64,000 nucleotides of DNA from Clostridium ganghwense (GTDB lineage: Bacteria; Bacillota; Clostridia; Clostridiales; Clostridiaceae), in NCBI RefSeq assembly GCF_026735165.1, contig NZ_JAPQES010000003.1:1-64000 (forward strand), given 5' to 3'. The notes under the pieces are model-generated. The model did not search any database, had not been told where the DNA came from, and saw nothing but the letters and a program-made list of their open reading frames with translations. This document shows, piece by piece, positions 1-7,096 of this stretch (position 1 is the first letter of the stretch; every line of letters begins with the position of its first letter). The translations under genes were made by a program, and so were the position numbers.

Positions 1-286
1 CTATTGCTGCAAGTCCTGCAACACCTTCTCCTCCTGCTAAACCTACTGCAACTCCTACTGCGAATAATAATGAAAGATTACCAAAAATAATTCCTCCTGA
101 TTGTTCCATAACTTTAGCAAATGCTTGAAACCAATGTACATTTAACGCTGGAACAGCTGATAAAAATTGTGGATTTTGGAACATATTACCAAAAGCAAGC
201 AATAAACCTGCTGCTGGTAGTAATGCAACTGGTAACATTAATGCTTTACCTACTTGTTGCAAAACACCAAATGATTTTTTAAACAT
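1..286 (-). CDS. ptsG: PTS glucose/N-acetylglucosamine-type permease, EIIC N-terminus (partial)
   Basis: This is the first 95 codons of a membrane permease, cut by the window edge. It begins [20 protein letters not shown] and continues into [12 protein letters not shown], which is the usual N-terminus of the EIIC domain of the glucose/GlcNAc PTS family. It has an amphipathic start followed by a hydrophobic helix, and a second helix runs through [23 protein letters not shown]. The start ATG at 286 follows AAGGAGAA. Family knowledge: EIICB(A) imports and phosphorylates glucose or GlcNAc using phosphate from HPr. The leader RNA upstream carries a PTS antiterminator site, which supports a sugar PTS role. 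Sugar specificity cannot be fixed from this fragment. Confidence 0.85.
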   Translation of the reverse strand, partial: MFKKSFGVLQQVGKALMLPVALLPAAGLLLAFGNMFQNPQFLSAVPALNVHWFQAFAKVMEQSGGIIFGNLSLLFAVGVAVGLAGGEGVAGLAAI

Positions 287-345
287 ATGATTTTCTCCTT
301 CCTCATTATTTTGTTGGTCATTTTATTGTGTTAACCAAAACATAA

Positions 346-529
346 AAGGCATGAACAATAGTAACAAAGATTAAACTCATATTTAGTATTTGTATTACCC
401 TTAAACTTATACAGTTAAAAATAACTAACTGCATAAATCCAATTATAAAAATCCCCTCTTGGAACTTTATAATTATAATACAAATAATAAATATAACTTC
501 ATCTTATTTATTACCATTGGTCATGCCTT
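346..529 (-). terminator. Long-range leader terminator overlapping the RAT
   Basis: The minus-strand segment at 529-511 (AAGGCATGACCAATGGTAA) pairs over 19 positions with 364-346 (TTACTATTGTTCATGCCTT), with one G-U pair and one mismatch, followed by TTTTATGTTTT. The arms are separated by 146 nt containing two smaller inverted repeats (about 441-475 and 412-431). It overlaps the RAT as expected for PTS antitermination, but the large insert is unusual. Confidence 0.65.
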
Positions 530-552
530 GCCTGATCGAATCAGTAACACGC
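519..552 (-). promoter_or_regulatory. PTS ribonucleic antiterminator (RAT) for a BglG/GlcT-type protein
   Basis: The minus-strand RNA reads GTGTTACTGATTCGATCAGG followed by CAAGGCATGACC. It matches the RAT pattern GTTACTG...CAGGCA...ACC known from sac, bgl and ptsG leaders, with a CTGAT/ATCAG hairpin. Its 3' side overlaps the 5' arm of the terminator at 346-529. In the family, an unphosphorylated antiterminator protein binds the RAT and stops the terminator forming. The antiterminator gene is not in the window. Confidence 0.8.
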
Positions 553-627
553 AAATGTCCAATTCAAAATACATAATATTATTAAATTTTATAAAAATTA
601 CATATGACATTACCTGTCTACGTTTAC

Positions 628-656
628 AGTATAGCACGTCATTTATAATTTTTCAA
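628..656 (-). promoter_or_regulatory. Promoter of the PTS permease leader
   Basis: On the minus strand TTGAAA (656-651) and TATACT (633-628) are separated by 17 bp, a near-consensus SigA promoter. Transcription would start near 621, giving a leader of about 335 nt before the permease start. Confidence 0.7.
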
Positions 657-752
657 TACTGAAAAACATAATTTTTATTTTCAAAAAATTTTCATATAAG
701 TCAAACATTGTTTTGTATTTTCAAATAATTATATTATATTTCTATGAAAATT

Positions 753-802
753 CTAATAAAAATTAGGTATGCAGGACTATATCAAAAACACTCCCACATA
801 CC
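753..802 (-). terminator. Terminator after the 44-aa membrane protein
   Basis: The inverted repeat GGTATG-GGA / TCC-CATACC (802-766), with a two-base internal mismatch, is followed on the minus strand by TAATTTTTATT. Confidence 0.7.
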
Positions 803-808
803 TGTAAT

Positions 809-943
809 CTATTTTTTTCTGTTCAGTTCATCTATTACTCTTTTTATTGTATTAAATATCAATCCCAGCCCTATCAATACAAACACTATATATACTTTTT
901 TCTTATTGGCTGGATTGTTTATAAACTGAAGAATTTTATCCAT
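809..943 (-). CDS. Small single-span membrane protein, 44 aa (hypothetical)
   Basis: This short reading frame follows the aminopeptidase gene. It begins MDKILQFINNPANKKK and has one hydrophobic span (VYIVFVLIGLGLIF) and a basic tail ending NRKK. TGGAGA lies 7 nt before ATG 943; an in-frame ATG at 949 is too close to that site. A hairpin terminator begins seven bases after the stop. The ribosome site, spacing, single membrane helix and terminator together make a real gene likely. No family is recognised. The topology would place the short N-terminus on one side and the charged C-terminus on the other. It is probably co-transcribed with the aminopeptidase, whose stop lies 31 bases upstream. Confidence 0.7.
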   Translation of the reverse strand: MDKILQFINNPANKKKVYIVFVLIGLGLIFNTIKRVIDELNRKK

Positions 944-974
944 TTCCATCTCTCCAGAAATACTTAATTATTTA

Positions 975-2381
975 TTAAGCTTCTTGTAAAAATGCATGGT
1001 ATCCTCTCATTGTTTCGTATACATCAGCTTTACTTACAACTTCCCATGGAGCATGCATGTTTTGTACTGCAACACCACAATCTATAACTTCCATACCATA
1101 TTCAGCAAGTATATACGCTATAGTTCCACCGCCGCCTTGGTCTACTTTTCCAAGTTCAGATGTTTGCCATGATACATTATGTTTTTCCATCATAGCTCTT
1201 ATTTGTGCTATATACTCAGGATTCGCATCATTGCAGCCTGATTTTCCTCTTGCTCCTGTGTACTTATTAAATACTATACCTTTTCCAAAGTAAGCACAAT
1301 TTCTCTTTTCCATTACTGATGGATAGTTTGGATCATAAGCAGCACTTACATCTGATGATAACATTTTAGAATTTGAAAGCGCACGTCTAACCTTTAGTTC
1401 ATTGTAATCTCCGCAAAGATTCATAACTTCTGCTACTACATTTTCAAAGAATCTAGAGTGCATTCCTGTAGCACCAATACTTCCAACCTCTTCTTTATCA
1501 ACTAAAAGAGTTACACAAGTTTTTGTTGGATTTTGCATTTTAAGCATTGCTTCAAAAGATGTAAATGAGCATACTCTGTCATCATGACCATAAGCCATAA
1601 CCATACTCTTATCAAGTCCATAATGTCTTGCAGCACCAGCTGGAACTACTTCAAGTTCTGCTGATACAAAATCTTCTTCATCTATATCATATTTTTCGTT
1701 TAATATCTTTAATATGTTTTGTTTCACTCTGCTTTTAGCTTCTTTATCTTCAATTGGCATACTTCCAACTAAAATATTTAAATCTTCACCTTCAATTCCT
1801 TTAGCTAACTTCTTTTGAAGTTGATCTGCTGATAAATGAACCAATAGGTCTGAAATACCTACCACTGGATCATTAGCATCTTCTCCTATAACAACATTTA
1901 CAACAGTTCCATCCTTCTTAATCATAACTCCGTGAATAGCAAGAGGTAATGTTACCCATTGATATTTTTTAATTCCACCATAGTAGTGAGTATCAAGTAA
2001 TGCTAAGTCTGTATCTTCATATAATGGATTTTGTTTTAAATCTAGTCTTGGAGAATCAACATGAGCTCCAAGTATTCTCATTCCTTTTTCAAAACTTTCA
2101 CTTCCTATTGTAAACATAGCTAAAGTTTTGCCCATGTTATTTCCATATACTTTGTCTCCAGCCTTAAGACTGCCATTTTCTTTTATTAAATCATCTATAT
2201 TTTTATATCCTGCTTTTTCTGCAAGTACTATAAATTCGTCTATGCATTCTCTTTCTGTTTTACATTTTGACATAAAATTTATGTATCTATCATTTAATTC
2301 AAATACTTTTTCTAAATCTTCCTTAGAATATTTGTCCCAAGCATATTCATATTTTTTTTCTAAACTCTTTTTCTTTTCCAT
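975..2381 (-). CDS. apeA: M18 family aminopeptidase
   Basis: A 468-residue cytoplasmic zinc aminopeptidase of the M18 (aspartyl aminopeptidase) family, acting on N-terminal residues of peptides. The family landmarks are in order: HVDSPRLDLK near residue 105, DKEEVGSIGATGMHSRF near 290, the YDPNYPSVMEK segment near 350, GGGGTIA near 420 and HAPWEVVSKADVYET at the C-terminus. These supply the metal-binding His, Asp and Glu residues. The length is normal and the ATG at 2381 follows GGAGGAAAG. It belongs to the longer bacterial M18 group. Peptide recycling is the likely role; exact specificity is unknown. Confidence 0.92.
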   Translation of the reverse strand: MEKKKSLEKKYEYAWDKYSKEDLEKVFELNDRYINFMSKCKTERECIDEFIVLAEKAGYKNIDDLIKENGSLKAGDKVYGNNMGKTLAMFTIGSESFEKGMRILGAHVDSPRLDLKQNPLYEDTDLALLDTHYYGGIKKYQWVTLPLAIHGVMIKKDGTVVNVVIGEDANDPVVGISDLLVHLSADQLQKKLAKGIEGEDLNILVGSMPIEDKEAKSRVKQNILKILNEKYDIDEEDFVSAELEVVPAGAARHYGLDKSMVMAYGHDDRVCSFTSFEAMLKMQNPTKTCVTLLVDKEEVGSIGATGMHSRFFENVVAEVMNLCGDYNELKVRRALSNSKMLSSDVSAAYDPNYPSVMEKRNCAYFGKGIVFNKYTGARGKSGCNDANPEYIAQIRAMMEKHNVSWQTSELGKVDQGGGGTIAYILAEYGMEVIDCGVAVQNMHAPWEVVSKADVYETMRGYHAFLQEA

Positions 2382-2526
2382 TTTCTTTCCTCCTATATAG
2401 TTGTATTATAAGAATATATAGTCTATTTAAGTCACATTATCCATTATACCATAAATTTTCAAATGAAAAAGTTTACTTGTATATTATCACCAACCAAATT
2501 TATTTAGCACGCTTAGTTTTTACTTT

Positions 2527-3075
2527 TTAGTTATTAATTATTCTATCTACCAAAACATCAAGTTCATCCTTAGGAACTTTGTCCATAACTTGAAAATCAT
2601 AAGCTAAGGCAAGCTTTACTGTATATTGATTAAGATTTTTTAAAAATCTATCGTAAAACCCTCCCCCATAGCCTACCCTTCCTCCAAAATTATCGAAAGC
2701 TACTCCTGGAACTAATACTAAATCTATATTTTTTTCATCTATTTCATGTTTAAAGCTTTCAGGTTCTAAAATTCCATAAGCTCCCTTTTTTAATTCCATT
2801 AAGTTCTTTATTTGAACTGCCTTCATACCCTTTTCTTTTGAAATAACCTTAGGAACACATATATACTTATTATCTTTCAATGCATAATCTATAATTTTAT
2901 GCGTATCTACTTCACCAGAAAAACTTACATATACAAAAATATATTTAGCCTCATTATATTCCTTACTGTTTATTAATTTACTAAATATAGAAATATCTAA
3001 AATTTCTTTTTCGCCGTTCCTCATTAAAGCTCTTTTTCTTTTTATATGCTCTCTTATCTCTTCTTTACTTTCCAT
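2527..3075 (-). CDS. 5-formyltetrahydrofolate cyclo-ligase family protein
   Basis: The protein converts 5-formyl-THF to 5,10-methenyl-THF using ATP, returning a storage folate to the one-carbon pool. The sequence shows the basic N-terminus EEIREHIKRKRALM, the central VDTHKIIDYAL region, and the C-terminal signature LVPGVAFDNFGGRVGYGGGFYDRFL, in which the Gly-rich loop binds phosphate. I chose ATG 3075 (MESKEEIREH), giving 182 residues, rather than the longer frame from 3105, because homologues begin close to this point. The start overlaps the end of hprK by 11 bases, so the two are translationally linked in one transcript. Confidence 0.9.
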   Translation of the reverse strand: MESKEEIREHIKRKRALMRNGEKEILDISIFSKLINSKEYNEAKYIFVYVSFSGEVDTHKIIDYALKDNKYICVPKVISKEKGMKAVQIKNLMELKKGAYGILEPESFKHEIDEKNIDLVLVPGVAFDNFGGRVGYGGGFYDRFLKNLNQYTVKLALAYDFQVMDKVPKDELDVLVDRIINN

Positions 3076-3982
3076 TACCAAACATTTCTTCCATTCTTTT
3101 ATCAATCGTTTCTACTGGAGATACCTTAGATACTAAACCATATCTATAATTTGCAGCAGCTGCTTCTATGATAACTGCTATATTTCTACCTGGTCTTATA
3201 GGTACAGTTATTTTTTTAACTGGAATATCTAATATATCTAAATATTGTTTATCAGTGCCTAATCTATCATAATTTTGCTCAGCTTTCCATTGTTCTAAGT
3301 ATATTACAAAATCAATAGTTTTTTCTTCCAATACTGAACTCAATCCATAAAGAGCTGGCACATCAATTATTCCCATTCCTCTAACTTCCATCATACCTGA
3401 AGTTATATATGGTGCTGTTCCATGTAAATTGCCATCTATTTCTTTTATGTCTACTGCATCATCCGCAACTAATCTATGACCTCTTTTTATAAGTTCAAGA
3501 GCAGTCTCACTTTTTCCTATACCACTTTCTCCAGTTATCAATATACCAATACCATATACATCCACTAAAACACCATGTAATCTAGTTTCAGGTGCAAGTT
3601 CAGAATCAAGATAATTTTTAAGTCTTGTTACCACTTGTGTAGTCAATAATTTACTTCTAAGTACCCATCTATTATTAAGCTTAGCATGTTCTATAAACTC
3701 ATCATGAGGTTCTAAACCTCTAGCTATAATAATGCATGGTGTTTCAAATTTAAAAAACTTTCTCATTCTCTTTTTTATAACTTCAATCTGCATCGTTTCT
3801 AAAAAGCTCCACTCAGCTTTCCCTACTATTTGAACTCTTTCATTAGCAAAATAGCTGTAGTATCCCGCAAATTGAAGTCCTGGTCTATTTATATCACTAG
3901 TTCTAATTTCTGCTCCTGCTTTACCTTCTACTAATACTTCAAGATCTAAATCTTCAACTAATTTTTCAACTGTTATCGCCAT
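3065..3982 (-). CDS. hprK: HPr kinase/phosphorylase
   Basis: Bifunctional enzyme that phosphorylates HPr on the regulatory serine (Ser46) and reverses this, setting carbon catabolite repression in low-GC Gram-positives. The 305 residues match the family length. Seen: Walker A GESGIGKSE at 151-159, the HGVLVDVYG segment before it, and the HprK signature EVRGMGIIDV at 199-208. ATG 3982 follows AGAGAGGAA. Co-transcribed with the folate cyclo-ligase gene. The window also holds an HPr-domain transcription activator that retains the matching serine, so HprK may have a second target here (inference). Confidence 0.96.
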   Translation of the reverse strand: MAITVEKLVEDLDLEVLVEGKAGAEIRTSDINRPGLQFAGYYSYFANERVQIVGKAEWSFLETMQIEVIKKRMRKFFKFETPCIIIARGLEPHDEFIEHAKLNNRWVLRSKLLTTQVVTRLKNYLDSELAPETRLHGVLVDVYGIGILITGESGIGKSETALELIKRGHRLVADDAVDIKEIDGNLHGTAPYITSGMMEVRGMGIIDVPALYGLSSVLEEKTIDFVIYLEQWKAEQNYDRLGTDKQYLDILDIPVKKITVPIRPGRNIAVIIEAAAANYRYGLVSKVSPVETIDKRMEEMFGNGK

Positions 3983-4149
3983 TCTTTTTCCTCTCTTTTC
4001 TAGTTTTCTAATCTAAATTTTAATACTGCTTTATATAATTGTTTTTTATATATTTTACAATATAATAAAACTTTTATCCATAATTTTATACATAAAATAA
4101 CTTCTTATATACTTAATATGCACCATAAATCTTTCTTAAACTCATATTA

Positions 4150-4196
4150 AAAATAAAAAAACGACCACAAACAAGTAAAATCGTATTTGTAGTCGT
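4150..4196 (-). terminator. Terminator of glpX
   Basis: Minus-strand ACGACTACAAATA pairs with TTTGTGGTCGT (arms 4196-4184 and 4171-4161) and is followed by TTTTTTTATTT. Confidence 0.9.
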
Positions 4197-4216
4197 TAAA
4201 ATTCTTTTTGTTTTAT

Positions 4217-5185
4217 TTATAAAAGACAAGTTCTATTTATATGATGTATAGCTTCAACAAATCTTATTGTTCTAGTTTTAGATCTCATAACAACTGAATG
4301 AGTTGTAGCTGTATCATTTTTAGAATACACTACTCCTTTTAACAAATCACAATCTGTTAAAGCTGTAGCTCCAAAATATACGTCATCAGATTTCACTAAA
4401 TCATCTATTGTTAATACCTTATTCACATCTTCTATACCCATAGCGATACATCTTTCTCTTTCTTCTTCTGTATGAGGTTCAAGAATTGCTTGCATTTCTC
4501 CACCCATACACTTAATTGCTGCAGCTGCTATAACACCTTCTGGTGCTCCACCTGTTCCGATCATTATATCTATTCCAGTGTTTTCAAATCCACATGCTAA
4601 AATAGCAGCAACATCACCTTCTCCAAACATCTTTACTCTAGCTCCAATTTCTCTTGCCTGTTCTACTATATAATTATGTCTGTCTCTTTCTTGAACAATT
4701 ACAGTTAATTCCGTTATATCTTTATGTAAAGCTTTTGCTACATTTAACATATTTTCTTTTGGTGATTTATTAATATCTATAACACCCTTTGCTCCTTCTC
4801 CAACAGCAATCTTTTTCATATACATATCAGGTGCATGCAAAAGACTTCCTTTAGGTCCCATTGCAACAACAGCTATAGAGTTAGGTAATCCTTTTGCAAT
4901 AAGAACTGTCCCATCAATAGGATCTACCGCAATATCCATCGCTGGCATATTTTCATCGCCTATACCTACTTTTTGTCCAATATACAGCATTGGAGCTTCA
5001 TCAAGTTCTCCTTCTCCAATTACAACTGTTCCACAAATCGGCATCATATTAAATGCATCTTCCATTCCATTAACAGCTTCTTGGTCAGCAGCATTTTTAT
5101 CTCCTCTTCCCATAAACTTTGATCCTCTAAGAGCAGCTGCCTCTGTAACTCTAACTAATCCCATAGCTATATCTGTATTAATCAT
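4217..5185 (-). CDS. glpX: Class II fructose-1,6-bisphosphatase
   Basis: Hydrolyses fructose-1,6-bisphosphate to fructose-6-phosphate in gluconeogenesis. Typical GlpX features are present: GRGDKNAADQEAVNGM near 30, the metal site GEGELDEAPMLYIG, the DPIDGT phosphatase motif, the IVQERDRH segment and GTGGAPEGVIAAAA. I chose ATG 5185 (MINTDIAMGL, 322 residues) because GGTGGAGG lies about 8 nt upstream; the longer frame would start at a GTG inside that ribosome site. It is a monocistronic unit with its own promoter and strong terminator. Confidence 0.95.
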   Translation of the reverse strand: MINTDIAMGLVRVTEAAALRGSKFMGRGDKNAADQEAVNGMEDAFNMMPICGTVVIGEGELDEAPMLYIGQKVGIGDENMPAMDIAVDPIDGTVLIAKGLPNSIAVVAMGPKGSLLHAPDMYMKKIAVGEGAKGVIDINKSPKENMLNVAKALHKDITELTVIVQERDRHNYIVEQAREIGARVKMFGEGDVAAILACGFENTGIDIMIGTGGAPEGVIAAAAIKCMGGEMQAILEPHTEEERERCIAMGIEDVNKVLTIDDLVKSDDVYFGATALTDCDLLKGVVYSKNDTATTHSVVMRSKTRTIRFVEAIHHINRTCLL

Positions 5186-5498
5186 ATTAATAACCTCCAC
5201 CTTTCCGTTTTAACATCCTAATTTTATAAATAAACATTTTCATAATTATTTTTTCTTTTTATCATCTTATTCTGTCAATATATCTTATAATCATATATAT
5301 ATATAATCACATATATCTAATCCCGTTAAATATTATATCACATTTCTTGATTTATACAAGATTATTACACAATATTTCAATGTATATGTTTACAAGTTAT
5401 ATCTTTTAAAGTTTTTTGTATTATTTTTGCTATATTTTTCATGAATATGTTTATTTTTTCCATTAATTATTCATATTTAATATATTATGATACGCAAA
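5186..5498. other. AT-rich intergenic region upstream of glpX
   Basis: About 310 bases without a coding frame. Apart from the candidate glpX promoter I see only AT-rich sequence, with a TATATATATATA run near 5295. I see no riboswitch or repeat family. Confidence 0.6.
5332..5359 (-). promoter_or_regulatory. Candidate promoter for glpX
   Basis: TTGTAT (5359-5354) and TATAAT (5337-5332) are spaced by 16 bp on the minus strand, about 150 bases upstream of the glpX start. A TTGACA lies nearer the gene but without a good -10. Confidence 0.5.
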
Positions 5499-5535
5499 AA
5501 TAAGCACAAGCCATAAAACATAGCTTGTGCTTATT
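5499..5535 (-). terminator. Terminator of the flavoprotein gene
   Basis: Perfect 13-bp inverted repeat AATAAGCACAAGC / GCTTGTGCTTATT with an 11-nt loop, followed on the minus strand by TTTGCG. It touches the stop codon of the upstream gene. Confidence 0.85.
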
Positions 5536-6083
5536 TATATATTACTTGCAATTTTGTATATTTTTTCAAAAATTCTAGGATTATTTTCCACTGGATTGTT
5601 ATCAGTATCAGATACATATAATTTTTCTGTTATGTCTCCATTTATACTTTTTATAAAGTATTTAAATATGTTTTCCATAGGTTTAAACATATCTTTCCAT
5701 TCACTCCCTGCATTTAAAAACAACATCCCTTTCTTACTCTTATTAGAATCTTTATATTTTAATATGTATGTTTTACTCCAATAAACCTGAGTTCTGTCTA
5801 TTATATTTTTAAATGTTCCTGGATAAGAGGCAAAATACATAGGAGAGAATACAATTATGTTATCACATTCATTAATTCTTTTATAAATAGATGTCATATC
5901 ATCTTTTAATGAACATTCTCCTTCATGAGTGTAACAAAATTTACAATCAATGCAAGGTTTAACATTTACATCATAAGAATAAATTATGTGAACTTCTCCC
6001 TTTAAACCTTTTAGAAAAGTATCTAGCATAGCTTGTGTATTTCCATTTTTATTAGGTGACGCCATAAATATCAAACTCTTCAA
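5535..6083 (-). CDS. NADPH-dependent FMN reductase / flavodoxin-like iron-sulfur flavoprotein
   Basis: A 182-residue flavoprotein with the flavodoxin fold. The phosphate loop is ASPNKNGNTQAML at residues 8-20 and the flavin loop is FSPMYFASYPGTFKNIIDRT near 100. Between them lies a cysteine cluster, PCIDCKFCYTHEGEC (about 43-57), of the kind that binds an Fe-S cluster in clostridial and archaeal iron-sulfur flavoproteins. It would be a cytoplasmic redox enzyme. It follows the acidic-protein gene by 18 bases, so the two are probably an operon. Substrate unknown. Confidence 0.8.
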   Translation of the reverse strand: MKSLIFMASPNKNGNTQAMLDTFLKGLKGEVHIIYSYDVNVKPCIDCKFCYTHEGECSLKDDMTSIYKRINECDNIIVFSPMYFASYPGTFKNIIDRTQVYWSKTYILKYKDSNKSKKGMLFLNAGSEWKDMFKPMENIFKYFIKSINGDITEKLYVSDTDNNPVENNPRIFEKIYKIASNI

Positions 6084-6101
6084 ACTCTATATCACTCCAC
6101 A

Positions 6102-6491
6102 TTATAATTTTAATTCTGCTAAAATATCTTCAATATCAAATTCCTCTTCAGAAAATGCTACAATAAATTCATTCTGTTCTTCTTCTTCGTCTATATCATA
6201 AGAAATATATTGTGCTAGTAAATCAAATTCTTCAGTAGCTTCTTCTATTATTTCCCCGACATTGTCTTCTGCTAAGTCATTTAAATATGGTATAAAAAAT
6301 TGTTCTTTCCATACCTCACCATTTTCTACATCATCACTTTCATCAGTTGCATAACTCTTAGCTGCTGATATCTCAGCTTTATCAAAGTCATAAAAAAATC
6401 TTAACATAAATATTTCTTCTTTATAATTTATTTCTTCCACATCATTAAGCCCGTTATCTGATAAAAACTCTCTTATCTCTCTTTTATTCAT
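6102..6491 (-). CDS. Acidic hypothetical protein
   Basis: I do not recognise a family. The 129-residue product is strongly acidic: 41 Asp/Glu against about nine Lys/Arg, with a DIDEEEEQNEF run near the C-terminus. No signal peptide or membrane helix is seen, so it is probably cytoplasmic. The start is ATG 6491 (MNKREIREF), nine to ten bases after GAGGAG; a GTG three codons earlier is inside the optimal spacing and less likely. It is the first gene of a pair with the flavoprotein. The composition would suit a protein that binds cations or a basic partner, but that is a guess. Confidence 0.75.
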   Translation of the reverse strand: MNKREIREFLSDNGLNDVEEINYKEEIFMLRFFYDFDKAEISAAKSYATDESDDVENGEVWKEQFFIPYLNDLAEDNVGEIIEEATEEFDLLAQYISYDIDEEEEQNEFIVAFSEEEFDIEDILAELKL

Positions 6492-6787
6492 TTTAATCAC
6501 TCCTCATTATATCTAGTGCAGTACACCCTACACAGATTAATTTTACATTATTATATTATCATAATAATAAAAAAATATGATTAATTTTCAAAAATAGTAT
6601 CTGATTACTTTTAACATACCATTCTATATATATTATTTAGATTCTTAAAGATAGTATATCTTATTACTTCTTAATAATGCTAAAAATTATCACTCAAAGA
6701 GTAAATTTATTGATTAATAGTTATAAATCTTAAATTATTTAAAAAACTTGAAAATTTATCGATAAACTTATAGAATAAAAAAGGATT
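6492..6787. other. AT-rich intergenic region between divergent units
   Basis: No gene is seen. There is one imperfect direct repeat (ATAGTATCTGATTACTTTTAA near 6594 and ATAGTATATCTTATTACTTCTTAA near 6651). The rest of the gap up to 7096 holds the promoter, riboswitch and terminator listed separately. Confidence 0.55.
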
Positions 6788-6816
6788 TTGACAAAAAATA
6801 TCGAATATGATGTAAG
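6788..6816 (+). promoter_or_regulatory. Possible promoter for the riboswitch leader
   Basis: TTGACA at 6788-6793 is followed 17 bp later by TGTAAG, a poor -10. The placement just upstream of the riboswitch is right, but the -10 is weak, so an alternative sigma factor or another start is possible. Confidence 0.35.
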
Positions 6817-6854
6817 ACTAAAAATTCAATATATAAATAAAGGTAGATATATAA

Positions 6855-6942
6855 CGATAATAGCAAACTTATCGAAAGATAAGGACGCAAAAACATGGGT
6901 CTAAGGTAAATAAATTACTATGATTGCCAGTTTGCCGAAACA
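6855..6942 (+). ncRNA. Cyclic-di-GMP-I (GEMM) riboswitch
   Basis: The conserved core is present in order: AGCAAAC at 6862-6868; a CTTATC-GAAA-GATAAG hairpin with GNRA tetraloop (6868-6883); GGACGCAAA (6883-6891); ATGGGTCTAAGGTAA (6895-6909); then TGATTGCCAGTTTGCCGAA (6921-6939). GCAAAC and GTTTGC can close the P1 helix. These are hallmarks of the class I c-di-GMP aptamer. It lies directly upstream of a terminator and the signalling operon, so it should control transcription elongation. Whether ligand turns it on or off is not settled by reading alone. Confidence 0.93.
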
Positions 6943-6978
6943 TATAAATACAAATTATTATTGTAAAAATGTTAAAGC

Positions 6979-7012
6979 AAAGGTATCTATTAATTATAGA
7001 TACCTTTTATGT
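6979..7012 (+). terminator. Riboswitch-controlled terminator
   Basis: Perfect 12-bp stem AAAGGTATCTAT / ATAGATACCTTT with loop TAATT, followed by TTTATGTTT, 37 bases after the aptamer and 85 bases before the first gene. Confidence 0.85.
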
Positions 7013-7096
7013 TTATGAATTAAATTCAATCCCTTCTATATTGGTACATCAGAAAATTTTTTGCAGCTTAATAAAAGTAAATTAGGGAGATTTTAT

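Noticed and set aside
459-662. Plus-strand 67-codon frame upstream of the PTS permease
   Set aside because: It has no ribosome site, its composition is low-complexity, and it runs through the RAT and promoter on the opposite strand.
744-929. Plus-strand 61-codon frame
   Set aside because: It is antisense to the better-supported 44-aa membrane protein gene and its terminator, and has no ribosome site.
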